Origin: JACKIP01 sp963710165
Lineage (GTDB): Bacteria > Pseudomonadota > Alphaproteobacteria > Micavibrionales > Micavibrionaceae
Assembly: GCA_963710165.1 (NCBI GenBank)
Contig: CAVPYZ010000003.1
Span: 17,674-81,673 of the forward strand
Length of the DNA: 64,000 nucleotides
Direction of reading: 5' to 3'
Of this stretch, positions 1-8,321 are shown piece by piece. Positions within the stretch are counted from its first letter, which is position 1, and the number at the start of each line of letters is the position of its first letter. Both the position numbers and the translations under genes were made by a program. Under the pieces are notes generated by a model. That model did no database searches, was not told where the DNA came from, and saw only the letters and a list, made by a program, of their open reading frames with translations.

Positions 1-165
1 GGTGCCCATCACCAAACCCTGAAAGCGATTATTATGAAGCGTATGCAGGGCGATGGCGGTATGAATGGTACAGCCTTTCAAAACGAATTGAAAAGCGCTT
101 GCCAACGCTATTTCACGAAACGCAATATTTCTGTGGGAAGTGTTTTTACCGTGGATATGGACTGA
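1..165 (+). CDS. C-terminal fragment of an unrecognised protein
   Basis: An open frame runs from the first base to TGA at 163-165 and gives 54 residues ending FTVDMD. The window edge cuts off the start. The visible part is basic and soluble, with no membrane segment and no family motif I recognise. It lies about 100 bases upstream of infA on the same strand. It does not resemble the UPF0262 or phosphatase genes often found upstream of infA in alphaproteobacteria. The open frame and its codon use are the only support. Confidence 0.5.
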   Translation, partial: GAHHQTLKAIIMKRMQGDGGMNGTAFQNELKSACQRYFTKRNISVGSVFTVDMD

Positions 166-202
166 TTAAAAGCCTGTATTCAGTCGATAATCGCCATAGC
201 AC

Positions 203-231
203 TTGCAAAAATCTATAAAAGACATTAGATA
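203..231 (+). promoter_or_regulatory. candidate sigma-70-type promoter for infA
   Basis: TTGCAA at 203-208 and TAGATA at 226-231 are 17 bases apart, and lie 34-60 bases upstream of the infA start. The -35 is good and the -10 is mediocre. This is the only plausible pair in the gap after the preceding gene. It is inferred from sequence alone. Confidence 0.35.
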
Positions 232-264
232 TTCATAGTCTTAACAAGAAAATATAAGGATATT

Positions 265-483
265 ATGCCAAAGGAAGAACTTATCGAATTTAAAGGGGTG
301 GTTACGGAAGTGCTGCCCAATGCCATGTTTCGCGTCACATTGGAAAACGAACATGAAATACTGGCACATTCTGCGGGTAAAATGCGTAAAAACCGTATCC
401 GCGTTTTGGCGGGCGACCGCGTTGTGGTGGAAATGACCCCCTATGACCTGACCAAGGGTCGCATCATCTTCCGTGAGAAATAA
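265..483 (+). CDS. infA: translation initiation factor IF-1
   Basis: The 72-residue protein has the standard IF-1 length and is a single S1-like OB fold. It starts MPKEELIEFKGVV and has the family core around HSAGKMRKNRIRVLAGDRV (residues about 35-53). IF-1 binds the 30S A site with IF-2 and IF-3 during initiation. AAGGA precedes the ATG at suitable distance. The TAA shares one base with the ATG of the next gene (HAD phosphatase), so translational coupling is likely. infA next to maf is a usual alphaproteobacterial arrangement. Confidence 0.97.
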   Translation: MPKEELIEFKGVVTEVLPNAMFRVTLENEHEILAHSAGKMRKNRIRVLAGDRVVVEMTPYDLTKGRIIFREK

Positions 484-1103
484 TGACTGTTACGTTAGAC
501 GCAGTTGTTTTTGATTTTGGCGGGGTTCTGATTGATTGGAACCCTCAATACTTTTTGGGTGACTATTTCGTAAGTGACGCCGATTCCGCGGCCTTTATGG
601 AACAAATCGATTTCCACATGTGGAATGAGAAAATGGATATGGGCATGGCGATTGACGAGGTGTGTCGTCGTTTAAAACTGGATCACCCACAGCACCACCA
701 TATTTTCGACGCCTATGAAAAGCAATGGCTGAAAACGCTAAGCGGGCCGATTGAGGGCACAGTTGATATTTTACGGGGGTTAGATGCCAAAAATGTTCCG
801 CTTTATGGTATTACAAATTATAATCAAGACACGCTGCGTATGACGATGGACGCGTATGATTTCTTTCAGGTGTTTAAAGGAATTATTGTCTCCGGCGAAG
901 AAAAAATGATAAAGCCTGATCCTAAAATTTATCAACTCTTATTGAAAAGATATGGGCTGAGCGCGGAAAAGCTGCTTTTCATTGATGATCGTTCTGAAAA
1001 TATTGACGCGGCGAAAGCGCTTGGGTTTCATGGTCATGTTTTCACAACACCGGAAGAGTTGGCGCGCGATTTGAAAAACTATGACTTCAATGTCGGTTCA
1101 TAA
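483..1103 (+). CDS. HAD-superfamily hydrolase (subfamily IA, haloacid dehalogenase/phosphatase-like)
   Basis: This 206-residue soluble protein has the HAD motifs in order. Motif I is DFGGVLIDWNP (nucleophile Asp about residue 10), motif II is GITNYN around residue 113, the motif III lysine lies in KPDPKIY, and motif IV is FIDDRSENIDAA near residue 165. The DxG form of motif I and the helical cap suggest subfamily IA. Members are small-molecule phosphatases or dehalogenases, and the substrate cannot be told from sequence. The gene overlaps infA by one base and maf by 23 bases, which points to one transcript. Confidence 0.9.
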   Translation: MTVTLDAVVFDFGGVLIDWNPQYFLGDYFVSDADSAAFMEQIDFHMWNEKMDMGMAIDEVCRRLKLDHPQHHHIFDAYEKQWLKTLSGPIEGTVDILRGLDAKNVPLYGITNYNQDTLRMTMDAYDFFQVFKGIIVSGEEKMIKPDPKIYQLLLKRYGLSAEKLLFIDDRSENIDAAKALGFHGHVFTTPEELARDLKNYDFNVGS

Positions 1104-1674
1104 CACCCTTATTCTGGCGTCCCAATCACCGCGCCGCGTTGAGCTTTTGGCGCAAATGGGGATCACGCCCGCTAAAATTATTCCTGCCGATATTGATGAA
1201 ACGCCTTTAAAGGCCGAAAAACCAAGACAGTTAGTGGAGCGTCTGGCACGCGCAAAAGCGACGCATGTCGCCGATCATACAGATAATAAAAATCATTATA
1301 TTCTGGCGGCAGATACGGTTGTGGCGGTGGGCACACGCATTTTAGGCAAGCCCGAAAACGCGGCACAAGCGACAGATTTTATCACATTGCTATCGGGGCG
1401 CAGGCACCGCGTGATTGGTGGTATTTCATTAATCAGCCCGCAAGGAAAACACATCAGCCGTGTTATTGAAACCGCCGTTAAGGTTAAGCGCCTGACCCCG
1501 CAAGAAATTGACCGCTATATCCAATCAGGGGAATGGGACGGTAAGGCAGGCGGTTACGGCATACAGGGCGCGTTTGCGGTATATATTAAGGAAATTATGG
1601 GCTCCTACACCAATATTGTGGGGCTATGTGTTTATAATACGCGTCAAATGCTGAACGGTTTTGAAAACTTATAA
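1081..1674 (+). CDS. maf: Maf-family nucleotide pyrophosphatase
   Basis: The protein opens with the Maf signature LILASQSPRRVELLAQMGI and carries LAADTVVAVG near residue 75 and the WDGKAGGYGIQG block near residue 152. Maf proteins hydrolyse non-canonical or UTP/TTP-type nucleoside triphosphates to monophosphates. The first ATG (1081) lies inside the preceding gene. Another ATG three codons later (1090) could be the real start. About 197 residues is normal for the family. Confidence 0.93.
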   Translation: MTSMSVHNTLILASQSPRRVELLAQMGITPAKIIPADIDETPLKAEKPRQLVERLARAKATHVADHTDNKNHYILAADTVVAVGTRILGKPENAAQATDFITLLSGRRHRVIGGISLISPQGKHISRVIETAVKVKRLTPQEIDRYIQSGEWDGKAGGYGIQGAFAVYIKEIMGSYTNIVGLCVYNTRQMLNGFENL

Positions 1675-1721
1675 CGAAGTCATCAAAATTCCTTTTATCT
1701 CTTCTCTTTTCCTGTCGGTGC

Positions 1722-1727
1722 TATATT
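1722..1727 (+). promoter_or_regulatory. candidate -10 element immediately upstream of the RNase E/G start
   Basis: TATATT at 1722-1727 ends nine bases before the ATG at 1737, and there is no AGGAG-like site between them. If used, transcription would begin within a few bases of the ATG, giving a nearly leaderless message. No convincing -35 is visible, so this is weak. The same layout is seen before the S24-type regulator at 45,336 and nhaA at 56,349. Confidence 0.3.
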
Positions 1728-1736
1728 CTGAATGCA

Positions 1737-2960
1737 ATGAGTAAGCTCGATATTATCATCGATGAACGACACGGGGCAGTGTGGGCCGCGGCGGTGGATC
1801 AAAAACGCCGCTTATTTGCCATTGAGTGCGACACACCGGGGGAGGAAATCCGCTGGGGGTCTATCTTTTTGGGCAAAATCGAAACCATAGATAAAAAGCT
1901 GGATGCGTGTTGGGTCAATCTGGGGAATGGTTTGATGGGGCTGATGCCGCGCAAGGAATTTCCCGACCCGAATAAAGACCCGCAAGGCGGCGATTTATTA
2001 ATGGTACAGGCAAAAACCGGCGTCACACAAAGCCAGACACCCCCCGATGAGCTGGATTTAATGCGCAAGGTCAAAGTCGAGCCAAAGGTAACGCGCCTGT
2101 CCAGTGATATTACATTGCCCGGACGCTATCTGATTTTTTCTGTGAAGGAAAAGGATAACCGCCTGTCACGTCGTATTAAAGATCATAAGGTCAGACGTCA
2201 AATGTTGCACATGATCGATGATATCAAGCCCGATTTACACGGCTGTATTTTACGGTCATCCGCGCAAAGCATCCAGACAGATATATTAAAGCGCGAAGGA
2301 TTAATGCTGCAGGCACAATGGCAGGTTTTGGAAGAAAAAAAATCGGGCGAAAGCGCGCCGCAATTATTAATGCTGGGCCCCAATGCAATTGATCGTATCT
2401 TAAGCGATATGGCGTGTTGCACGGTTGAAAATATTGAAGTCGCCATTATGGATCATCTGGAAAAGGCAGAAAACTGGTGCCAGAAATTTGCCCCTGATCT
2501 GATGACGAAAATCGATCCTGTACAGATTAAAAATGCTGCGGAAGATTTTGCACTTTATAATCATTACGATCTGGAAGAACAAATTGAGGATTTACTGCAA
2601 CCCTATGTTTTATTGCCCGATGGGGGGAATTTAATTTTACAGGAAACAGCCGCCTTATTGGCGGTGGATGTCAATCGTGGCGGTGATCATACAAATTCCA
2701 ATCTGGAACTGAACAGATCGGCCGCAAAAGAAATCGGGCGGCAACTACGCCTGCGTAATCTGGGCGGTATTGTCGTAGTCGATTTTCTGAAAACAAAAGG
2801 CAAGGCGGATGAAGGCATGATCATCGCCGCAATAGAAGAGTCCGTTGGTGCGGATGCCTGTACGGTGCAAATTCACGGTTTAACGGCGCTGGGTTTAATG
2901 GAATTAACCCGTCAACGCCGCCTGCCCACATTGCGTGATCGTATTCGCGGCGTTAGGTAA
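1737..2960 (+). CDS. short ribonuclease E/G family endoribonuclease
   Basis: This 407-residue protein has an S1-like segment (residues about 38-75) and the RNase E/G catalytic core. The core includes the metal-binding region DVNRGGDHTNSNLELNRSAA near residue 309 and the NLGGIVVVDFLKTKGK block that follows. The chain stops at LRDRIRGVR. It lacks the CPxCxG zinc link, the small domain and the long RNase E scaffold, so it is shorter than E. coli RNase G (489 residues). It probably acts in rRNA or mRNA processing. yacG, often found downstream in alphaproteobacteria, is absent. No Shine-Dalgarno site precedes the ATG. Confidence 0.9.
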   Translation: MSKLDIIIDERHGAVWAAAVDQKRRLFAIECDTPGEEIRWGSIFLGKIETIDKKLDACWVNLGNGLMGLMPRKEFPDPNKDPQGGDLLMVQAKTGVTQSQTPPDELDLMRKVKVEPKVTRLSSDITLPGRYLIFSVKEKDNRLSRRIKDHKVRRQMLHMIDDIKPDLHGCILRSSAQSIQTDILKREGLMLQAQWQVLEEKKSGESAPQLLMLGPNAIDRILSDMACCTVENIEVAIMDHLEKAENWCQKFAPDLMTKIDPVQIKNAAEDFALYNHYDLEEQIEDLLQPYVLLPDGGNLILQETAALLAVDVNRGGDHTNSNLELNRSAAKEIGRQLRLRNLGGIVVVDFLKTKGKADEGMIIAAIEESVGADACTVQIHGLTALGLMELTRQRRLPTLRDRIRGVR

Positions 2961-2983
2961 GAGCGCTATATGAGAGTAAGAGA

Positions 2984-3883
2984 TTAAACGGAGTCGTCAT
3001 CTCTCTCGGTTTTCTCCCGCTTTGCCTCTGCTATTTTATATGCTTGTTTCATATCATGAACAATTTTTGAAAAATCCTGTGTGATGAGCGCACTGACTTT
3101 TGCCGCAGTCTTGGTCGGAATAAACATACGCGCTGTGAAGACCAGATGGTTTTCTTCCTTTGCACGCAGAAAAAATTGCGGGTCAGGATCATCAAAATCA
3201 ACCGCGACTTTCTTTTCGACCTTCTTATTGAACTTTGTCGCCTCCACGCGATAGGGCGCGTAATGGGTTTCCGTGACCTCTTGCAACGCGTCCATCAAAA
3301 CGCTCGGGTCAAGATCAAGATTTTTTACGACGATTACCGTCTCATAATAAACATAGGAACGTATGAAATTAGCATTCTCGACATTCTGGCTTAAAAAACG
3401 GCTATTGGGAATTTGAACGGTACGTCCCGTAAAGTAATAAGCCTTATTGGTGGTATCAATCTCTTCAATCATAGTGGTCAAGGCAGTCACGCGCATTACC
3501 TCACCGGTCAGGTTATCAACCGTGATCCAGTCGCCAATGCCAAACGGCTTCGTCGTGGCGCGCAAAAACCCGCCGGTCAAACACATCAAAAGCTCTTTGG
3601 TTGTAATCACCACCGCAACCGCCACCGCCGTTAAGGACAGCGCAAATGTCTGGATTTGCGGCGCCCAGATAAATATCAGGGTCAGCAGGACCAGAACGCT
3701 GGTCGTGTTATTGATGCTGTTGAGCCAGCGGCGCTGGTCTTTATCAAGGATTTCACGCTTTCCTTTAATAAATTTCCGCAGGGCGAACCTGCCGGCAAGC
3801 AAAATGCTGATAAAAATGACGGAGAGCACAATACCCTGCACCATTAATCCTTCATTCATGTAATCGGTAAAATTCTGATACAA
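2984..3883 (-). CDS. MscS-family small-conductance mechanosensitive channel
   Basis: This 299-residue membrane protein has about three N-terminal transmembrane helices (residues about 16-35, 62-80, 84-105). A MscS beta domain follows with GFLRATTKPFGIGDWITV (residues about 108-125) and a TGRTVQIPNSRFL block near residue 153. The C-terminal tail is charged. MscS channels release solutes on hypo-osmotic shock. The preferred start is TTG at 3883, because AGGA sits six bases upstream of it. The in-frame ATG eight codons later has no such site. The gene runs convergent to the RNase E/G gene. Confidence 0.9.
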   Translation of the reverse strand: MYQNFTDYMNEGLMVQGIVLSVIFISILLAGRFALRKFIKGKREILDKDQRRWLNSINNTTSVLVLLTLIFIWAPQIQTFALSLTAVAVAVVITTKELLMCLTGGFLRATTKPFGIGDWITVDNLTGEVMRVTALTTMIEEIDTTNKAYYFTGRTVQIPNSRFLSQNVENANFIRSYVYYETVIVVKNLDLDPSVLMDALQEVTETHYAPYRVEATKFNKKVEKKVAVDFDDPDPQFFLRAKEENHLVFTARMFIPTKTAAKVSALITQDFSKIVHDMKQAYKIAEAKREKTERDDDSV

Positions 3884-4117
3884 AACGTGTCCTATTCATA
3901 TAATACGCAAATGCCGCGCCACGTATTACTAGCGGTTTTTTACGAAAAAAGAAATAATCGTTTTGGCCCGCCGCCATTTGGCGTATAGTGATAACGCAGA
4001 TTTAATCGGATAATATGACATCAATGCTAGACAGGATGTTATTTTTTCCTTATAACACTAATCTGTTTGGTTGCGCGGGCGTATGACGCATTGCGGGACA
4101 GAATAAAAAATTGGTAT

Positions 4118-4193
4118 GCCTCGGTAGCTCAGTCGGTAGAGCAAAGGACTGAAAATCCTTGTGTCGGCGGTTCGAACCCGCCCCGCGGCACCA
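4118..4193 (+). tRNA. tRNA-Phe (anticodon GAA)
   Basis: A 76-base cloverleaf with an encoded CCA end (4191-4193). The D stem is GCTC/GAGC, the anticodon stem AAGGA/TCCTT encloses loop CTGAAAA (anticodon GAA), and the T arm is GGCGG-TTCGAAC-CCGCC. The acceptor stem pairs fully except at position 4:69, where a T faces a C. That mismatch is unusual and may be real or a sequence error. A decayed integrase lies just downstream, so the 3' half of this gene probably served as an attachment site. Confidence 0.96.
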
Positions 4194-4359
4194 TTTTTAC
4201 TTTCACTCTCTTTCATTGATGTTCGCTCGTGACCATGGTATCCTTACTCAGTAAGGGCTACAGAGCATCTTTATGTTCGCCGCCTTTCACGTTTAACCGC
4301 CTACATTCACGTCATTAAGGGGCAAAGAACAGGGGCAAGTAGAAAGACATGGGGGCAAG

Positions 4360-4520
4360 ATGAAGCTTTCAGACATTCAATGTCGTAACCCTAAGGCCAG
4401 AGATAAGTCGTACAAGGTCTTTGACGGCGGTGGGTTATCACGTATGAGGGAATAGATAAATCTTCTCAAACGAATGAATGGTGGAAGTGGAAGCTTGATA
4501 AAGCTGAAAAGAAAATTTAA
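4360..4520 (+). pseudogene. decayed tyrosine-type phage/ICE integrase, N-terminal remnant
   Basis: ATG at 4360 begins MKLSDIQCRNPKARDK followed by SYKVFDGGGL. This is the start typical of P4-like tyrosine integrases (DUF4102 domain: a short strand, an alternating Ala/Lys-rich stretch, then FDGGGL). The frame ends at TAG 4453-4455. A different frame, 4461-4520, continues with NEWWKWKLDKAEKKI, which matches the next family block (YWRxKYR-like). At least one shift has therefore occurred, and the rest of the enzyme is missing. Its position 167 bases after tRNA-Phe fits an old integration at that tRNA. The purine-rich GGGGCAAG repeats before the ATG also resemble integrase leader regions. Confidence 0.75.
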
Positions 4521-4525
4521 CCAAT

Positions 4526-4996
4526 GTGCATAAATCATGTAACCTGCTTTTAATGTTTTCTTTAAAGAACGTAAGATTGATACCTGATAAGATATTTAAC
4601 AAAAATACACTTAAAAGATTGCACCAAATGCAGAAAGATAGAGAGACACGAAGGGCATTAGGTTCTAAACAAACTGATGAAGCTCTTTTTAAGATTATAG
4701 AGGCACTACCTGATTATCCATTCAAATTAATAGCCTCAAAAATTCGTTTGCCCACGGGGTTTGAGGAAGAGAAAGGGATTTATTGGTCTATTTCTTCTCC
4801 TGACAAAGTTGAGATTGTAAAAAACAGCACGCAAAAACTTCATGACTTTGGTCTAATTAATTTGAGTAATAACTCATCAGATAGATTACTCATGGAAATT
4901 GACCAAAGCTTCACCATTAGACTTTCAAAACGGCATGATTTAATTAAGAGATTAAAAGCTAATGCCAAATCTCGAAATATGAGCCTTCGCATCTGA
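4526..4996 (+). CDS. orphan AT-rich hypothetical protein, probable element cargo
   Basis: The 156-residue frame has markedly more A+T than the flanking housekeeping genes. A start at ATG 4553 (MFSLKNVRL, about 147 residues) is equally possible. The protein is basic and soluble, with a helical Lys/Arg-rich N-terminus and C-terminus (RLSKRHDLIKRLKANAKSR). No family is recognised. Its place directly after the decayed integrase beside tRNA-Phe suggests leftover cargo from the same element. The next 170 bases are AT-rich, and I see no gene in them. Confidence 0.55.
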   Translation: MHKSCNLLLMFSLKNVRLIPDKIFNKNTLKRLHQMQKDRETRRALGSKQTDEALFKIIEALPDYPFKLIASKIRLPTGFEEEKGIYWSISSPDKVEIVKNSTQKLHDFGLINLSNNSSDRLLMEIDQSFTIRLSKRHDLIKRLKANAKSRNMSLRI

Positions 4997-5171
4997 ATAA
5001 AAATTTAAATATAGTTATGTTATGAATATACATAGTTATACTAAAAATACTGAAATAATATTCTTTAAACTACAGGTAAAGCCGTATCCCATTCAATAAA
5101 AACTGGCTTTCTTAATTTATGTTCGCTATATAACGTCTAAATAAAAAATAAATATAATAGAGAGTTTGAAT

Positions 5172-6212
5172 ATGTCCTTACCGAAAATACCGTTTGAAAC
5201 GGAACATACATCTGTACAAGGAATTATTAAAAAGTATCCTGATCGCTTCGAAGGTATGGTCACAGCGTGCTTTGACGCGGCTGAGGAATTGGGCGCTGCG
5301 GCTAGTTTTCGTGTAACCGATAAATTATCAGAGCGATCTATGGCAAGAAATGCTGATATGTGGGCACCTTATAAGAGCGACTATGATTTTGCGCATGCAC
5401 GTATGACTGACGCGCGGGGTGGAAATTCTCGTGGTGTCCCGACTGTTTTATTGACTGATGAATGGGGATGTTCCACAAAATCTGTTCGCGCGCAAAATGG
5501 TGGTGTGCAAATGCAACGCTTGCTTGATATACCGCCGCATGTTGGACATTTGCCAATTGTAACTAAAAAAGACGTGGCCTCTGGCGAATTAATTACGGCG
5601 ACGTATCCCGGATTAATAGGGGAAGCTCATGGCATGACTTCGAAATTTGCGATTGCGCAACATGTTGCCCCGACACCAAAAACAATGATGGGCAAGCTGA
5701 TCGGGGAACGGGCGATTATGGCGGACTATATGGTGAATGCATTTCGCAATGTATCCAGAGAGGGATATTCCCCGACAATCTTAATCCGTAAAACACTAGA
5801 AGAAGCAAGCGACGCGGATGAAGCGTTGGATATGCTGTCGTCCTATCCTTTGACAAGTCCGATCGTTTATCATTTCTCGACAGCAGATCAGGGATACATT
5901 ATTGAGCGCATGCCCAATGACGCTGTAATTCACGAAGGAACAGATTTGTGCGGTACCAATACATGGCTGAACGATAAGTACGGCCCCGCATGGTCAAAAC
6001 CGCATGCCCCCATCCCCGTCCAAGCAGGTGAGAGCGGTGAGGAGCGTTTGGAGATTATACAACAATCAATGGCGGCAGGAGCAGGAATAGAAGCCTCTTA
6101 CAAACCGCTAACGCGCTTGCGTTTGGATATGAACGTGGCGCAAGGCACATTCCGCGCTGAAGGTCTGGAGCATGCGACCCCCGCCACCGAAGTGCTTGAA
6201 CATCAGATGTAG
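5172..6212 (+). CDS. Ntn-hydrolase-like protein (acyltransferase/ceramidase-like, C45/C89 type)
   Basis: The protein is 346 residues from ATG 5172. A TTG two codons upstream is also in frame, but ATG has the better spacing to GAGAG. Residue 100 is Cys in EWGCSTKSVRAQNGG, followed by QRLLDIP. The pattern C-x(15)-R-x-x-D, then TYPGLIGEAHGMTSK near residue 141, resembles the mature beta-subunit start of NAAA, acid ceramidase and penicillin acyltransferase-type amidases. In that family Cys becomes the N-terminal nucleophile after self-cleavage. The likely role is amide-bond hydrolysis or acyl transfer on an unknown substrate. No signal peptide is evident. The assignment rests on motif similarity only. 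Confidence 0.6.
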   Translation: MSLPKIPFETEHTSVQGIIKKYPDRFEGMVTACFDAAEELGAAASFRVTDKLSERSMARNADMWAPYKSDYDFAHARMTDARGGNSRGVPTVLLTDEWGCSTKSVRAQNGGVQMQRLLDIPPHVGHLPIVTKKDVASGELITATYPGLIGEAHGMTSKFAIAQHVAPTPKTMMGKLIGERAIMADYMVNAFRNVSREGYSPTILIRKTLEEASDADEALDMLSSYPLTSPIVYHFSTADQGYIIERMPNDAVIHEGTDLCGTNTWLNDKYGPAWSKPHAPIPVQAGESGEERLEIIQQSMAAGAGIEASYKPLTRLRLDMNVAQGTFRAEGLEHATPATEVLEHQM

Positions 6213-6297
6213 AATATTCGTTTTCGTATTTGCCGCGCGTTATTGAAAAGAGTATGATATGTGTGACTTTAATAGATGATGATGAAAGACACGAAAC

Positions 6298-6702
6298 ATG
6301 GATAATCTGATCAAAATGGCGGCGGAGCTTTTTATGAAGCATATGGGCGGCGAAAATAATACGGATTTGCAGCAGATTATTACTGCCATACAAGGGCTAT
6401 TGCCGACAGAAAACGGGCAGGTCAATATGGGCGCTTTAATCGCGCAATTTTCCGGCGGTGGTATGGATAATCTAGTCCAAAGCTTTCTGGGGGACGGCGA
6501 AAATATGAATATGACCGCATCGCAAATCATGTCTGTTTTCGGTGGTGATCAAATCAATAATTTCGCATCGCAGGTCAATATGCAGCCAAATAATGCTGCG
6601 GATACTTTGTCCGATATTTTACCAAAATTAATCGATAAAAACAGCCAGGGCGGCGCACTGGGCGGCATGGCAACCCAGTTAATGGGCAGCTTATTCAAAT
6701 AA
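6298..6702 (+). CDS. DUF937/YidB-like protein
   Basis: This 134-residue Gly/Gln/Asn-rich soluble protein resembles DUF937 (YidB) proteins. It has repeated helical stretches each ending in a Gly-rich turn (FSGGGMDNLVQSFLG, FGGDQINNFASQV, GGALGGMATQLMGSLF). The biochemical function of this family is not established. It ends three bases before the GTG start of purN, so the two are likely co-transcribed. Confidence 0.7.
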   Translation: MDNLIKMAAELFMKHMGGENNTDLQQIITAIQGLLPTENGQVNMGALIAQFSGGGMDNLVQSFLGDGENMNMTASQIMSVFGGDQINNFASQVNMQPNNAADTLSDILPKLIDKNSQGGALGGMATQLMGSLFK

Positions 6703-6705
6703 GTC

Positions 6706-7293
6706 GTGGCAGAAAAAGTTAAAATCGGTGTGTTGATTTCCGGTGGGGGATCCAATCTGCAATCACTTATAAATGCTGCGCAAAATCCCGACTATCCGGC
6801 AGAGATTTCCTGTGTCATTTCCAATAAAGAACATGTACGCGGTTTATCGCGTGCGCAAGAGGCAGGCATTCCCGCACATGTGATATCGCATAAGGGGAAA
6901 CTTAAAAACGCCTTTGAGCAAGAGATTGATAAGGTTTTGCGCGACCATCACATCGACATGATTTGTTTGGCGGGCTTCATGCGTATTCTAAGCGCGGATT
7001 TTATCGCAAAGTGGCAGGGGAAAATTTTGAATATCCACCCCTCTCTCCTGCCGAAATTTGGCGGTGAAGGCATGTATGGCCAGCACGTGCACAAGGCTGT
7101 GATTGACGCAGGCGAATACGAGAGCGGCGCAACCGTTCACGTTGTTACATCAGGTGTTGATGAAGGCCCGATTATCTTACAAGGTTCTGTCCTTGTCGAA
7201 AAAGACGATACGCCCGAGACCCTTGCCGCGCGTGTTCTGAAGAAAGAACATGAAATTTACCCGCAAGCGGTGAAGGCGTTTATTGGGCAGTGA
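6706..7293 (+). CDS. purN: phosphoribosylglycinamide formyltransferase (GART)
   Basis: The 195-residue enzyme transfers the formyl group of 10-formyl-THF to GAR in purine synthesis. Visible motifs are KIGVLISGGGSNLQSL (phosphate loop) at the N-terminus, the catalytic Asn/His block NIHPSLLPKF near residue 108 and the SGVDEGPII block with catalytic Asp near residue 147. It starts at GTG 6706, three bases after the DUF937 gene stop. purM, its usual partner, is not in this window. The 3' end overlaps the convergent small gene by 14 bases. Confidence 0.95.
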   Translation: MAEKVKIGVLISGGGSNLQSLINAAQNPDYPAEISCVISNKEHVRGLSRAQEAGIPAHVISHKGKLKNAFEQEIDKVLRDHHIDMICLAGFMRILSADFIAKWQGKILNIHPSLLPKFGGEGMYGQHVHKAVIDAGEYESGATVHVVTSGVDEGPIILQGSVLVEKDDTPETLAARVLKKEHEIYPQAVKAFIGQ

Positions 7294-7723
7294 AGATATC
7301 GTCATGCGCTAGAAATTTATATTCTTGTTTCTTTCCATCAAAAACCGAGAGAATTTTTCCGTTGAAATTGTAATTACCGGCACGCGCGCGATTTTTGCCT
7401 TCAATTTCTGGTATAAAAGTTAATGTTCCCGAAACTTGTTCACTATTATTTCTATGTACATTAGATTTATAAGTTCCTTTTTGATACACGCTAAAATTTA
7501 GGAATGTATCTTTTTCTTTATGAATTTGTCGATAATAAAATTTTCTATTATTAGTGAGCGTCAAAACAGCAATGGGGCTTGTAGGTAACAGAGCTTCATC
7601 ATTTGAAAAAGATGCATCAAACATAAAAAATGTCGCGTCAAAATGCTCGTTTTCCGGCGGTTTGTAGATATAAAAAACTGTAATCAGCAATAGTGATAAA
7701 ATAACAATAAAGGTATTATGCAT
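7280..7723 (-). CDS. small membrane-anchored hypothetical protein
   Basis: The 147-residue protein has one N-terminal hydrophobic segment (residues about 4-20: TFIVILSLLLITVFYIY), then a beta-rich, probably periplasmic domain. No family is recognised. Its start overlaps the coaE stop by eight bases on the same strand, so it is likely the last gene of an aroE-coaE transcript. In many alphaproteobacteria dnaQ occupies this position. It is more AT-rich than coaE. Confidence 0.65.
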   Translation of the reverse strand: MHNTFIVILSLLLITVFYIYKPPENEHFDATFFMFDASFSNDEALLPTSPIAVLTLTNNRKFYYRQIHKEKDTFLNFSVYQKGTYKSNVHRNNSEQVSGTLTFIPEIEGKNRARAGNYNFNGKILSVFDGKKQEYKFLAHDDIFTAQ

Positions 7724-8321
7724 GGTGTTGTTTTGTTGTGGTTAATGCGGTTAGAACTTTCTCTAAATCCTGATACATTCTTTTGCGACCTAAACCCGAA
7801 GACACAATAAAATCGGCGCGGGCGCGTTTTTCGCTATCGTTTGTTTGGCTATTCAGAATATGGATAAATTTTTCTTCTGTCATGTTTGGTCGCGCCAAAA
7901 CGCGGGTTTTTTGTGTATGATATGGGGCTGTGATAACCAGAATATGATCGCATCTCTTCTCCGCGCCTGTCTCAAATAACAGGGGAATATCCAGAACGGC
8001 AATTTTTTGATGCAGACGACGGCATTTTTTCAGAAAAACTTGCTGGCTTTCACGTACTTTCGGATGCAGCAATTCTTCCAGGTGTTGTCTCTTTTCAGGG
8101 TCGGCATAAATGATCTCGCCTAGCCTTTTACGATCAATTGTTCGGTGTTTGATCGCATCGGGGTAGGTGACGGCAATTTCCCTGTAAAAGGCTTTATCAT
8201 ATTTGTAGATGTCATGCACCGCAGCATCGGAATCGTGAACCGGCACGCCCATATGTTGCAACATAGCACTGGCTGTTGATTTCCCCATGGCGATAGAGCC
8301 GGTTAGCCCCAGTATAATCAT
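7716..8321 (-). CDS. coaE: dephospho-CoA kinase
   Basis: The 201-residue kinase catalyses the last step of CoA synthesis, phosphorylating the 3'-OH of dephospho-CoA. The P-loop is GLTGSIAMGKST (residues about 5-16). It is followed by the substrate region VPVHDSDAAVHDIY, and VLDIPLLFETG lies near residue 112. Length is normal. The ATG overlaps the aroE stop in an ATGA arrangement, so the two are translationally coupled. Confidence 0.95.
   Translation of the reverse strand: MIILGLTGSIAMGKSTASAMLQHMGVPVHDSDAAVHDIYKYDKAFYREIAVTYPDAIKHRTIDRKRLGEIIYADPEKRQHLEELLHPKVRESQQVFLKKCRRLHQKIAVLDIPLLFETGAEKRCDHILVITAPYHTQKTRVLARPNMTEEKFIHILNSQTNDSEKRARADFIVSSGLGRKRMYQDLEKVLTALTTTKQHHA

Noticed and set aside
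2961..2983. Search for yacG after RNase E/G
   Set aside because: Only 23 bases separate the two convergent genes, with no room for a 60-residue zinc protein.
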